Assembly: GCF_002201515.1 (NCBI RefSeq)
Contig: NZ_CP021421.1
Span: 248,001 to 312,000, forward strand
Origin: Muribaculum intestinale
GTDB taxonomy: Bacteria > Bacteroidota > Bacteroidia > Bacteroidales > Muribaculaceae
DNA: 64,000 nucleotides
Reading direction: 5' to 3'
In this document: piece after piece, positions 46,075-55,800 of the stretch
Layout: each line of letters starts with the position of its first letter
How positions within the stretch are numbered: position 1 is the first letter of the stretch
Notes under the pieces: model-generated
The model's database searches: none
The model's input: the letters and a program-made list of their open reading frames with translations, nothing else
Told to the model about the DNA's origin: nothing
Made by a program: the position numbers and the translations under genes

Positions 46075-47730
46075 TCAGTCCTCAGTGGCGCGCATGCGGG
46101 CACTGTCGAGAGCGATTCGGAATGCGTCTACGTAGTATTCTATAAAATAGCTCCACGCGGCAAGCGATGCCAGATTTATGGCACGGCTGCGTATGAGGGT
46201 TGTCTGTTGCTGGTCGGCTGATATCAGATATTTAAGAGAGTTGGCGATACGTGCGGCTACCTCGTCGTAATTGAAGTCGCCTCGCGCTATAACGTTGACA
46301 CCGCATGCGTCGAAGGTGTTTTCGTCGGTGGCAAGCACCCATTGTCCGAATCCCGAAAGAGTTGTCGTGACGGTAGGCACACCGAAAGCCACACTTTCGA
46401 GAGGGGTGTATCCCCAAGGCTCGTAGTAGGATGGGAACACTGTGGCATCCATGCCTATCAGCAAATCGTAATAAGCAGTGTTGAATATTCCGTCGGCGCC
46501 GTTGAGATAGCATGGCACATAGATTACGTTGACCTTGTCGCCCTTTTCGTTGGCGAATCCTATCTGGCGTATGCGGCAGATAATCGGGTCGGAATCGGGA
46601 TTGTTGAGAGTATGGGTAAGCTCCGGCTCGGGAAGGCGGGTCTTGCGCTTGGCAGGGAGTGTGTGCTGCAGATCGGGACGCGGGTCGCGACACCATGCGG
46701 GCACCATTACAAACGCCACTACCGTACGTGTTGGGGCAAGGTCGCGTAGGCGCGCTATCGCATCAAGATATAGGTCGATGCCTTTGTTGCGGTATTCGCA
46801 ACGTCCGGATGTGGCTACTATGAATGTATCCTCGGGGAGTTTTCTTCCGACAAGCGAAGAGGCTACGTTGAGCAGTACTTTACGTGCGGCTTCGCGTACC
46901 TTGGGGAACTTTCCTTTGTTGGGCACAAAATTCTGTTCGAATCCATTTGGGGTCACAACCGGGCGCCGCTGGAGCAGCTGTTCACACTCTATGGCGGTAA
47001 TGTCGCTCACGGTAGTGAAGCAGTCGGCCTGGTGGGCTGCGGCCTTTTCAAGGGAGTGTTTCGACTCCATATTGAGCTCGCGCGCCATCTGGTCGCCATC
47101 GTACGCACGGAGATAATCATACAGCGGTTTGCCGTTGCCGCATATGCTGCGGCCTATACATGTCGCGTGGGTGGTGAATATGGTCGCTACCGAAGGGAGC
47201 ACATCCTTTACATACAGCAGACCCATGGCCGTCGTCCATTCGTCGAAGTGGGCCACAACGTTTTTGTCGCGTATCCCGACAAAGTCGCAGATGCTTTCAA
47301 TCACAATCCCGGCTGCGTGGGAGAAGGCACACGCCTCGTCGTAGTCGCCATAAGCGTGCAGGGAATCTACGCCATAGAGGTCCCACATACGTCCGTAGAA
47401 AGAGTCTTTCTCCTGGTATAGGCCATCGAATTTTACAAGTACCACAATCGGGCGTCCCGGCACTTCCCAGCGCCCGCATCTCACAGTGATGCCGTAGGGC
47501 AGCTTGGCCTGGGCCTTCCATTCTTTCAGCACAGTTCTCGACGGAGTGAAATAAGGTGAGGGGGTATCCTCTGTCCAGACATCGGGGCCGATGAAGATGT
47601 TTTTGTCTTTATAAAGATTCTGTAGTGTCTTGGCCTTTGTAGAAAGAACCGTATAAATACCACCGATTTTATTGCACACTTCCCAGCTTGTCTCAAACAG
47701 CAGGTCGATGTTTACCGGCTTTTTGTCCAT
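46075..47730 (-). CDS. Glycogen synthase, GT3 (eukaryotic-type)
   Basis: 551 residues from the ATG at 47730; an upstream in-frame ATG at 47763 overlaps the promoter's -7 box. FETSWEVCNKIGGIYTVLSTKA is the UDP-glucose-side motif of GT3 synthases, and the C-terminal YYEPWGYTPLESVAFGVPTVTTTLSGFGQWV carries the catalytic Glu region. GT3 rather than GT5 is the normal Bacteroides arrangement. It extends glycogen; sugar donor (UDP- or ADP-glucose) is not settled by sequence. Same strand as glgP, divergent from glucokinase. Confidence 0.93.
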   Translation of the reverse strand: MDKKPVNIDLLFETSWEVCNKIGGIYTVLSTKAKTLQNLYKDKNIFIGPDVWTEDTPSPYFTPSRTVLKEWKAQAKLPYGITVRCGRWEVPGRPIVVLVKFDGLYQEKDSFYGRMWDLYGVDSLHAYGDYDEACAFSHAAGIVIESICDFVGIRDKNVVAHFDEWTTAMGLLYVKDVLPSVATIFTTHATCIGRSICGNGKPLYDYLRAYDGDQMARELNMESKHSLEKAAAHQADCFTTVSDITAIECEQLLQRRPVVTPNGFEQNFVPNKGKFPKVREAARKVLLNVASSLVGRKLPEDTFIVATSGRCEYRNKGIDLYLDAIARLRDLAPTRTVVAFVMVPAWCRDPRPDLQHTLPAKRKTRLPEPELTHTLNNPDSDPIICRIRQIGFANEKGDKVNVIYVPCYLNGADGIFNTAYYDLLIGMDATVFPSYYEPWGYTPLESVAFGVPTVTTTLSGFGQWVLATDENTFDACGVNVIARGDFNYDEVAARIANSLKYLISADQQQTTLIRSRAINLASLAAWSYFIEYYVDAFRIALDSARMRATED

Positions 47731-47760
47731 GAAAAATAAGTATTTTGGTTTTTGACGGTG

Positions 47761-47793
47761 CAAAGTTAGTGATTTTTATCCGAATAGCCCAAA
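47761..47793 (-). promoter_or_regulatory. Promoter of glycogen synthase-glgP
   Basis: Minus strand -33 TTTG (47790-47793), 21-nt spacer, -7 TAACTTTG (47761-47768). Confidence 0.68.
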
Positions 47794-47905
47794 TATTAAA
47801 CAGTTAAAGCGGCAAAAAGATGACTAAATAAGCATATAGAGCCTACAGAGGCATTTTTTTATCGTAAAAAATATCGGATTATGATACATGTTTGCAGATT
47901 TTCCC

Positions 47906-47913
47906 TATCTTTG
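47906..47913 (+). promoter_or_regulatory. -7 box for the ROK glucokinase
   Basis: TATCTTTG, a full TAnnTTTG match, 110 bases before the start codon; no -33 box at the proper distance. Confidence 0.55.
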
Positions 47914-48022
47914 CAATGTAGTTGACACCTCCCCCCTATTTCTCCTCTATAGCGGTTACCATGAGAAGTGGAGACGAATCATAACTGAATTTTACCCAAC
48001 AATCTAAACAATACATCAAAAC

Positions 48023-48979
48023 ATGAAACCTTACGTAGTAGGCATCGACATAGGTGGTACCAACACCGTGTTCGGTATAGTTGACGCACGTGGCAATGTC
48101 GTTGCCAGCAGTTCCATCAAAACAGGCAGACACGCCGATATCAAGGATTATGTAGAAGAGCTCAAGACTTCTCTCAACAATCTTCTTGAGGCCAACGACG
48201 CTACCGACAAAATCGCAGGTATAGGCGTGGGCGCTCCCAACGGCAACTATTTCACAGGCGCCATCGAAATGGCTCCCAACCTCCCATGGAAGGGAAGAAT
48301 ACCTCTGGCCGAGCTGCTTAAAGAAGCATTCGGCGTTCCTGTCGCCCTCACCAACGATGCCAATGCCGCAGCCATCGGTGAGATGACATACGGTGTGGCC
48401 CGGGGCATGAAAGACTTTATAATGATTACCCTCGGCACCGGTGTAGGTAGCGGTATCGTAGTCAACGGCCAGCTGGTATACGGTCACGACGGATTTGCCG
48501 GAGAGCTCGGTCACGTTATCGTGAAGCCCAGCAACGGACGTATGTGCGGCTGCGGTCGTACAGGATGTCTTGAGGCTTACTGCTCAGCCACAGGCGTAGC
48601 ACGCACCGCCCGCGAATTCCTTGAGACACGCACCGACAAATCGCTCCTGCGCAACCTCCCTATCGAAGGTATCACATCCAAGGATGTATACGACGCAGCT
48701 GTACAGGGAGACAAACTTGCCAAGGAAATCTTTGAATATACCGGCAAGATTATGGGTGAGGCTTTTGCCAACTTCATCGCATTCTCAAGCCCCGAAGCAA
48801 TCATACTGTTCGGCGGCCTGAGCCGTTCGGGCGAACTTCTGATGAAGCCTATCAAGGAAGCCATGGACCGCAACACACTCAATATCTATAAGGGAAAGAC
48901 CAAACTGCTCCTTTCCGAGCTTAAAGAGAGCGATGCCGCCGTGCTTGGCGCAAGCGCACTTGGCTGGGAGGCCCGATAA
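48023..48979 (+). CDS. ROK-family glucokinase
   Basis: 318 residues. ATP-binding GIDIGGTNTVFGIVD, sugar-binding PNLPWKGRIPLAELL and NDANAAAIGE (catalytic Asp), phosphate motif LGTGVGSGIVV, and the ROK zinc motif GRMCGCGRTGCLEAYCS. It phosphorylates glucose, probably that released by glucan breakdown; other hexoses are possible. Divergent from the glycogen synthase gene. Confidence 0.92.
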   Translation: MKPYVVGIDIGGTNTVFGIVDARGNVVASSSIKTGRHADIKDYVEELKTSLNNLLEANDATDKIAGIGVGAPNGNYFTGAIEMAPNLPWKGRIPLAELLKEAFGVPVALTNDANAAAIGEMTYGVARGMKDFIMITLGTGVGSGIVVNGQLVYGHDGFAGELGHVIVKPSNGRMCGCGRTGCLEAYCSATGVARTAREFLETRTDKSLLRNLPIEGITSKDVYDAAVQGDKLAKEIFEYTGKIMGEAFANFIAFSSPEAIILFGGLSRSGELLMKPIKEAMDRNTLNIYKGKTKLLLSELKESDAAVLGASALGWEAR

Positions 48980-48997
48980 ATAATCACAATACATATT

Positions 48998-49045
48998 GAA
49001 TGTCCGGATGGACGCTCCTGTTCATGGGCGTGAATCCGGGCATTC
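48998..49045 (+). terminator. Terminator after glucokinase
   Basis: GAATGTCCGGA (48998-49008) pairs with TCCGGGCATTC (49035-49045) with one wobble, plus an inner GGACGC/GGGCGT-like pairing, then TTATT. Confidence 0.65.
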
Positions 49046-49066
49046 TTATTATCCGACATTCACAGC

Positions 49067-49612
49067 ATGGCAGACAATTATCTTGAACGAAAGATGGAAG
49101 AGCACCGGCGTGGCCCTATGCCGGCCTACCGACGTCGTGTGACCTCGCGCGGACTCCCTCCGGGCACAGTCTCGTTTCCATTCCCCGTACGCCGTATCAT
49201 AGTCTTCTCTGCAGGAGAAATTCCGGATGCCGTTGCCGCCGGTAATGCGGTCGGTCTGCGCGACTCTCTTGTAAAGGCTCTGGCAGCCACCGGATGCAGG
49301 GTAGCGTTTACAGAGGCCGACATCGTGTCGCGCAACCGCCTGGCACAGACAAGTGGAGCCTGCGGTGTGGCTCCGGGAGATACCGATATCGTGGCAGCAC
49401 GCTGGGAAGGGCTCGACTCTTCGATGACGATAACATGCAATGACACGACGACCGATATCAATGTATACCCGCGTTACGGAGATTCCCGGCACACTTGCAT
49501 ACGCATCCCTGCGTCGGGCGGCGACACCGGTGCAGCCGTGCGCGCCGTGTTGTGGAGTCTGGTCGAGGGAAACGACTATCTGCTTGACAACACTGTCAAT
49601 ATCGGATGCTGA
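49067..49612 (+). CDS. Uncharacterised protein, possibly a degenerate Rossmann-fold protein
   Basis: 181 residues. MADNYLERKMEEHRRG begins a charged, Arg-rich stretch; the middle RRIIVFSAGEIPDAVAAGNAVGLRDSLVKALAATGCRVAFTEAD vaguely follows the first beta-alpha-beta of short-chain dehydrogenases but lacks the Gly-rich loop and the Tyr-x-x-x-Lys site. The C-terminus (IRIPASGGDTGAAVRAVLWSLVEGNDYLLDNTVNIG) resembles the end of a regulator-like or SDR domain. I cannot assign a function. It lies between the glucokinase and the cytochrome bd operon. Confidence 0.65.
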   Translation: MADNYLERKMEEHRRGPMPAYRRRVTSRGLPPGTVSFPFPVRRIIVFSAGEIPDAVAAGNAVGLRDSLVKALAATGCRVAFTEADIVSRNRLAQTSGACGVAPGDTDIVAARWEGLDSSMTITCNDTTTDINVYPRYGDSRHTCIRIPASGGDTGAAVRAVLWSLVEGNDYLLDNTVNIGC

Positions 49613-49623
49613 AACATTATAAT

Positions 49624-49657
49624 CCGACAGGGTGTTTATTTATTATTAAACAAGCTC
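49624..49657. repeat. Right-end fragment of a TNA-flanked element
   Basis: CCGACAGGGTG...TATTATTAAACAAGCTC followed by TAA (49658-49660) aligns with the last 34-37 bases of the element at 60784. The left end is missing. It lies 16 bases before the DUF4492 start. Confidence 0.6.
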
Positions 49658-49673
49658 TAAGCAAGTTCTTATT

Positions 49674-49907
49674 ATGATTGCCCCGCGCCAGATAGCCGCA
49701 TTGCCGGCTCGCATATATCGCTTCTACCGCGACGGATTCCGCAGCATGACAGTCGGGCGGTATCTATGGGTGCTTATACTCGTTAAGCTATTCATCCTGT
49801 TTTTCGTGTTCCGGCTGTTCTTTTTCCCCGATGTGCTCCAACGCGACTATGCCGACGACGCTCAACGCGCCCGGGCTGTGCGCACCAGCCTCATAGGCTC
49901 ACCCTGA
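49674..49907 (+). CDS. DUF4492 protein of the cytochrome bd operon
   Basis: 77 residues, one membrane helix (YLWVLILVKLFILFFVFRLFFF) after a basic N-terminus. The sequence MTVGRYLWVLILVKLFILFFVFRLF...RDYADDAQRARAVR fits DUF4492, which commonly precedes cydA in Bacteroidetes. It may be a small accessory subunit, in analogy with CydX, but that is inference. 112 bases before cydA. Confidence 0.82.
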   Translation: MIAPRQIAALPARIYRFYRDGFRSMTVGRYLWVLILVKLFILFFVFRLFFFPDVLQRDYADDAQRARAVRTSLIGSP

Positions 49908-50019
49908 CACATTGCGCTTCTTAACCCGGCGACTGCCTGCCGGGACATCTGCTTTCCACCTCCCCAACCGGGGCTATATTCTCTGAAATAATCTAACACA
50001 TAATCTACATTCTATACAC

Positions 50020-51594
50020 ATGGACGACTTATTTACCGTAGTTGACTGGTCGCGGTGGCAGTTTGCCCTTACAGCCATGTACCATTGGCTGTTCGTACCG
50101 CTTACCATCGGTCTGGCCCTGATAGTGGCCATCATGGAGAGTATCTATGTACGCACGCGTGCCGTCAAATGGCTCGCAATGACCAAATTCTGGATGCTCC
50201 TGTTCGGCATCAATTTTGCAATCGGCGTGGCCACAGGCATCATACTCGAGTTTGAGTTCGGCACCAACTGGTCAAACTACAGCTGGTTTGTAGGCGATAT
50301 CTTCGGAGCCCCTCTTGCCATCGAGGGGATAGTCGCATTCTTCATGGAATCGACATTTATCGCCGTAATGTTTTTCGGCTGGAAGAAATTCAGCCCCGGA
50401 TTCCACCTTGCGGCCACATGGCTCACCGCCGCCGGCACATGCCTGTCGGCACTATGGATTCTTATCGCCAACGCATGGATGCAGCAGCCTGTGGGCATGG
50501 AGTTTGACCCGGCACAGATGCGCAACGTCATGGCCGACTTCTGGGGTGTGGTTACCTCTGACACCGCTGTCGCCAAGTTTACACACACGGTGGCGAGCGC
50601 ATGGACTCTCGCCGGAGTGTTTGTAATCGGTGTAAGCTCGTGGTGGATAATCCGCAAGCGCAACGTCGAGATGGCGCTCGACTCGATAAAGGTGGCCGCA
50701 TGGGTAGGAGGAGCCGGCATACTCGTGACTCTAGCCACAGGCGACATGTCGGCAATAAATGTAGCCCGCCACCAGCCTATGAAGCTCGCCGCCATGGAAG
50801 GCCTCTACCGCGGCTCATGCGGCCAGGAGATTGTGGCCACAGGCATTCTCAATCCCGACAAGAAAGCCGGCGACGACACTACCGACCCGTATCTGTTTGA
50901 TATCAGCATACCTTACGGACTGTCATTCCTCGCCACACACGACCCCCACAGCTTCGTGCCCGGCATCAACGACCTCATCGACGGCATCGAACTTACTCCG
51001 GAGGGCGACACTATCCATACTGTAAGCTACGCCGAGCGCATTGTGCGCGGCCGACAGGCTCATGAAGCCCTACGGGCCTACGATGCGGCCGCAGTCGCCG
51101 GCGACAAGGAGGCCATGGATGCGGCGCTCGTCGATCTAAAGGCCGACTATCCCTATTTCGGCTACGGCTATCTTGACTCTCCGGAGGAAGCGGTTCCGCC
51201 AGTGGCAATGACATTCTACTCGTTTCATATCATGGTGATTGCCGGAGGCTATCTGCTGCTCTTTTTCGCATTCGCATTTGTAGGCAGTTACTGGCGCCGG
51301 CAGTGGCTTACCAACAAGTGGGCATGCATCGTCGGCATGCTGTCGATAGTGATTGTATGGATTTGTTCGCAGGCCGGATGGATTACCGCCGAAGTGGGCC
51401 GCCAGCCGTGGGTCATCCAGGACATCCTGCCTACACGTGCGGCAATAAGCGACATCGCGGCATCATCAGTGATAACCACATTCTTCATGTTTGCAGTGGT
51501 GTTTACCGTGCTTCTCGTGGCGGAAATGAGCATAATGGCCACCCAAATCAACAAATACTCGAAAGAGAACATTAACGAAATCGCTAAATCATGA
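50020..51594 (+). CDS. cydA: Cytochrome bd ubiquinol oxidase subunit I
   Basis: 524 residues. FALTAMYHWLFVPLTIGLALIVAIME contains the N-terminal heme ligand His; EFGTNWSNYSWFVGDIFGAPLAIEG and the Q-loop-side GRQPWVIQDILPT are conserved. About 110 residues between helices 6 and 7 form a periplasmic insert (HEALRAYDAAAVAGDKEAMDAAL), typical of Bacteroidetes. It oxidises quinol and reduces oxygen with high affinity, which fits nanaerobic gut life. ATGA overlap with cydB. Confidence 0.97.
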   Translation: MDDLFTVVDWSRWQFALTAMYHWLFVPLTIGLALIVAIMESIYVRTRAVKWLAMTKFWMLLFGINFAIGVATGIILEFEFGTNWSNYSWFVGDIFGAPLAIEGIVAFFMESTFIAVMFFGWKKFSPGFHLAATWLTAAGTCLSALWILIANAWMQQPVGMEFDPAQMRNVMADFWGVVTSDTAVAKFTHTVASAWTLAGVFVIGVSSWWIIRKRNVEMALDSIKVAAWVGGAGILVTLATGDMSAINVARHQPMKLAAMEGLYRGSCGQEIVATGILNPDKKAGDDTTDPYLFDISIPYGLSFLATHDPHSFVPGINDLIDGIELTPEGDTIHTVSYAERIVRGRQAHEALRAYDAAAVAGDKEAMDAALVDLKADYPYFGYGYLDSPEEAVPPVAMTFYSFHIMVIAGGYLLLFFAFAFVGSYWRRQWLTNKWACIVGMLSIVIVWICSQAGWITAEVGRQPWVIQDILPTRAAISDIAASSVITTFFMFAVVFTVLLVAEMSIMATQINKYSKENINEIAKS

Positions 51595-52751
51595 TAATCA
51601 TGGAAACAGATCATATGACATTCTTACTCCAGGAGTACTGGTGGTTTCTGATTTCGGTGCTTGGCGCCGCGTTGGTGTTTCTGCTCTTTGTACAGGGCGG
51701 CCAGTCGATGCTGATGTGCACGCGCAGCAACGATGAGCGCAATCTGATGGTCAACTCCATAGGCACGAAATGGGAACTTACGTTCACTACGCTGGTAGTG
51801 TTCGGAGGCGCGTTTTTCGCGTCGTTCCCGCTGTTCTACAGCACAAGTTTCGGGGGCGCCTACTGGCTTTGGATTCTCATCCTGTTTACCTTTGTAGCCC
51901 AGGCTGTCAGCTACCAGTACCGACGTAAGAGAGGCAATCTCTACGGCACCCGTTTCTTCGACATTCTGCTGGTAATCAGCGGCGCGTTAGGCTGCTTTCT
52001 GCTCGGAGTAGCCGTCTCGATGATGTTTTTCGGCGCCGACTTCAAGGTGACTATGGGCAATATACTTGACCCCGGCTCGCCTGTGATATCACAATGGGGT
52101 GCCGGACATGGCTGGGAGGCGATATTCTGCTGGCGCAACTGGATTCTGGGATTCGCGGTGCTGTTCCTTGCCCGCACACAGTGTGCGCTTTATTATATGA
52201 ACAACATTCAGGCCGGCGATACATTCTTCAACCTGTGCCGCCGCCGTGTGCTTGTCAACGGCATTATCTTCGTTGTGTTCTTCCTGGCATTCGTGGCATT
52301 GCTGCTCACTCATACCGGACTACAGACTACCGGACTGCACAGCTTCGAGCCGGTGCCCTACAAATATTTCCACAACTATGTGGATATGTGGTGGTGTCTG
52401 GTGCTGTTCCTCGCAGGAGTGGTGATGGTGCTATATGCCGTCGGTAAGTCGGTGTTTGCCAGCCATTACACCAAAGGCATATGGTGGTCGGGCATCGGCA
52501 CCGTGCTTGTGGTTCTTACTCTGTTCTGGGTAGCCGGATACAACGACACTCCCTATTATCCCTCGATAGCCGACACAGCGTCGTCGCTTACCATATTCAA
52601 CAGTTCGTCGACACAGTTCACTCTCAAGGTAATGAGCGTAGTCAGCCTGCTCGTACCGTTTGTTGTGGCATACATCGCCTACGTATGGTATAAGATGAAT
52701 GCCCGTCCGCTCACTCCGGCCGAGATGGACTCCGACCATCACAGCTATTGA
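51591..52751 (+). CDS. cydB: Cytochrome bd ubiquinol oxidase subunit II
   Basis: 386 residues, eight or nine membrane helices. QEYWWFLISVLGAALVFLLFVQGGQSML is the CydB N-terminus, and NLMVNSIGTKWELTFTTLVVFGGAFFASFPLFYS follows. It overlaps cydA by 4 bases (ATGA); a second Met at 51600 is an alternative start. Together with CydA it forms the heterodimeric oxidase. Confidence 0.96.
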   Translation: MIIMETDHMTFLLQEYWWFLISVLGAALVFLLFVQGGQSMLMCTRSNDERNLMVNSIGTKWELTFTTLVVFGGAFFASFPLFYSTSFGGAYWLWILILFTFVAQAVSYQYRRKRGNLYGTRFFDILLVISGALGCFLLGVAVSMMFFGADFKVTMGNILDPGSPVISQWGAGHGWEAIFCWRNWILGFAVLFLARTQCALYYMNNIQAGDTFFNLCRRRVLVNGIIFVVFFLAFVALLLTHTGLQTTGLHSFEPVPYKYFHNYVDMWWCLVLFLAGVVMVLYAVGKSVFASHYTKGIWWSGIGTVLVVLTLFWVAGYNDTPYYPSIADTASSLTIFNSSSTQFTLKVMSVVSLLVPFVVAYIAYVWYKMNARPLTPAEMDSDHHSY

Positions 52752-52775
52752 TTCTGAATTCCGCTCTCTACAACA

Positions 52776-52818
52776 ACAAGGGCTGCACCGCTTATTCAAC
52801 CTGCGGTGCAGCCCTTGT
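52776..52818. terminator. Hairpin between cydB and tamB
   Basis: ACAAGGGCTGCACCGC (52776-52791) pairs perfectly with 52803-52818 around an 11-nt loop; convergent genes on either side; no T run. Confidence 0.7.
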
Positions 52819-52863
52819 CGGTATTATGATAATGACGGTAGCTGTAATAGCAAGCAACGATTG

Positions 52864-55800
52864 TCATTGTCCGGCCTGTGGCCTGGCGCCCTCATGTGCT
52901 TTTTTTTCCTGCTCGGCCTGCTTCTCCTGCTCATGTTTGCGGCGCAGACGCTTTAGCCATGAGAAGATGTCGTCGAAATCACGCTTGAACACAATGCCCA
53001 CGCCCTGTGTGGTAAGTGCTGACTTTACATAATAGTTCTGGTCGTTGTAGCGGTTGTAGGCCTTCAGACGTATGTTGCCCGACTTGTTGAGCAGATATTC
53101 GAGATCGAAGTCGCCGATAAACGAATTGTTGTTGAGCGCCTTGTCGCGATAGCCGAAGTTGCCGTTGAATAGCAGCCTGTTGTCGAGCAGATAGCTCGAG
53201 AGGGCAAGATCGACCTCCATGTCGGAGAAGTCGCCGCGGTCGCTTCGGAATGTAGGTGCAATGTTCCATTTGTCGCTGAGCTGTCCGAGGATAGAGCCGA
53301 GTTGCGATGAGATTGTCGACGAGGCCACCGACACAAGCTCGTTGCCCTTGGTCGTCGACGCCATGTAGTCGGGTGTGTAGAACCGGTTTAAGGCAAGCAG
53401 ATAGATAATCTGCCTGTTCATCATGTCATCAGTGCTCACGATACTGCGCACCTTGCGGTATGTGTCCTGTGTGAGCGTCGGAAACTCAAGGTCGAAACTG
53501 ATATCGGGCTGCTGCATGTCGCCGGAGACCTTGAGAAGAGCATGCACCGGCACATTTGTGCGGTTGAGATCCTTGTCCTGGAGAAACGACTCGTCGAGGT
53601 CGCTCAGATTGGCATTCACGCTGTACACGGCATTGATGTCGAGCACCGCCGAGTAGGGACTGCCGTGAAACGAGATGGAACTGCCCGGCTTGATGGTAAA
53701 AGGCTTGATAATTATGTCCTGCAGCGTGAAGTTGTATTTTCCCTGGGTCAGAGAGTATGTGCCAAACATGCGCAGGTCCTCGTCGTTGGAATTATACTCC
53801 ATACGCAGACTGCCGCTGCCGCGGGCCTTTATGTTGTCGCCACCCTCCGGGTCCATTACCAATACAAGTTCGGCCTGGGGGGTTACGTCGACCTGCAGGT
53901 TGATGCGGTAGACCGAAGAGCCCTGTTCCTGCTCGCGCTCTTTGCGTATGCGCTCCTTCAGCTGACGCAAGGCGGCCTCCTGCGGGTCCTCAAGATTGAG
54001 CAGCAGGTCGCCACGGAGCTCGTTGCGGTCGTGGAAGGTAAGGAATGTATATTCTCCCGCCGCCTCAGTGTCGGAAAGCACGAAAGTAAATACAGAGCCG
54101 GCGGCAGTCGACATGTTGACATTGATATCGACAAATCCCGGCACCCCTTTGACAAAGGCCGAACCGTTGCAAAGTATGTGTCCATACCAGTCGGGATTTA
54201 TTTTATCGGTGATATCGTAGCACAACAGGTTGCGGGCATTGCTCACACGGAATTCAAATTCTGGCTCCTTGAAGCATTTATGAGTGACCCAACCGTTGAG
54301 CAGAGCACTGTTGCCCATGGCGTCGCGCAATTTTACATCGGCAAAGCTGATGCGCCCCGAAGTCAGGTGTATTGAATCGGTAGCGTAGTAATATGTATTG
54401 GTATAATCAAGTTTCAGACGCAGATTCTCGGCGAATATATCGCCCGTCATGTCGATAAACTTGAATGTGCCGAAGAGTCGTGCCTCGCCGGAAGCGTAAC
54501 CCGACACATCGGAGGTGAATGCCTCCATGAACGGACGCATGAACCCTACATTGAGCCTCTCGGCCTTGAAACGGAAGTCGAGGCTGTCGGCCATAGGGTA
54601 TATGGCCCCGTCCACATAGGAATGGGCGTCTTTCTCGCCTGTAATGTCGGCGTTTATCACCACACCGCGGGTGGCATTGTCCCAATACGATGCAATTACG
54701 GCATCGCCCAGAGGCGAATGATTGTAGGTCATGCCGGACACATCAAGTCGCGGAGTCTCCAGACGGGGCTCTCCGCTCATCAGGCCTGAAGCATAGAATT
54801 TGCCGGTAGCGATACCGCCGAACATGGCCGCACTGATATCGAGTGTCTCAAACACATAGTCGAGGTCGATACTCTGCAACTCCAGACAAAGATAATCGGC
54901 GGGGGTCTCCGACACCGAGCCGTTGATTTTTATAAACTGGTTGTGGCGGCTTACTTCAAAATCGCGCACATCAACATGACGGTCGTGGGCTATCTCAATC
55001 ATCGACGGGCGTATGCGCCACACACTGTCATTAATCACAATGCGCGAGGGGCGCAAATCGATTGCTGTCGACATGCCGCCCGGAATATGGGCGTCGGGCA
55101 CACGGGAAAACATGGCTCCAAGCTCCACAGCTCCGCGAAACATGCGCTCCCGGTCGATATCCCACCCGGCATGCACGTTTATAGAGTCGTGGCTCCCCGT
55201 GGCCACAAGGCTGATAGTGGCGTCGCCCTTCTTGGTAGGATACACCGTGCTCATGAGCATTCTTGCGTCGTCGCTCTCTCCGTCGACAGTCAGGCCGATA
55301 TAAGAATTGTCAATAAACTTGTCCTTATGCAGCAGATTGGGTGCGTCGACACTCGCCTCAATAAGCCTGTTGGCACCGCTCATCATAGCCTTGACCGTGA
55401 CAGGGCGCAACAGTCTTACCGGCACTCTGAAGAACGACAGCCAGCTGTCGGTGGCCGCATTCTGACGCACCTGCATGTCGAGAGTCATGTCAAGCGCCAG
55501 GCTGTCGTCGTCATCTCCATTGCCGCGAACGCCTCTGTGAGGCGTCACTGCAGTAGAATGCGCGGAGAGCAGCGAGGGGAACACATCGGCGAGGATTGAC
55601 CTCGCGACAGGCACAATGTCGCGGAAACGGTATTCACCCTCCACGCGTGCGTCGACTATGTCGCTGTGGAGCATGATGAAGCGCGGCGATGTGGTGCCTG
55701 ACGACATCAGCGACAGATGGTCGAGAGCAAGCGCGTCGGCTCTGGCGGCATCGGTGAAGCGCATCTCGGTAAGCTCCAGACGTCCGTCGAGCGAATCATA

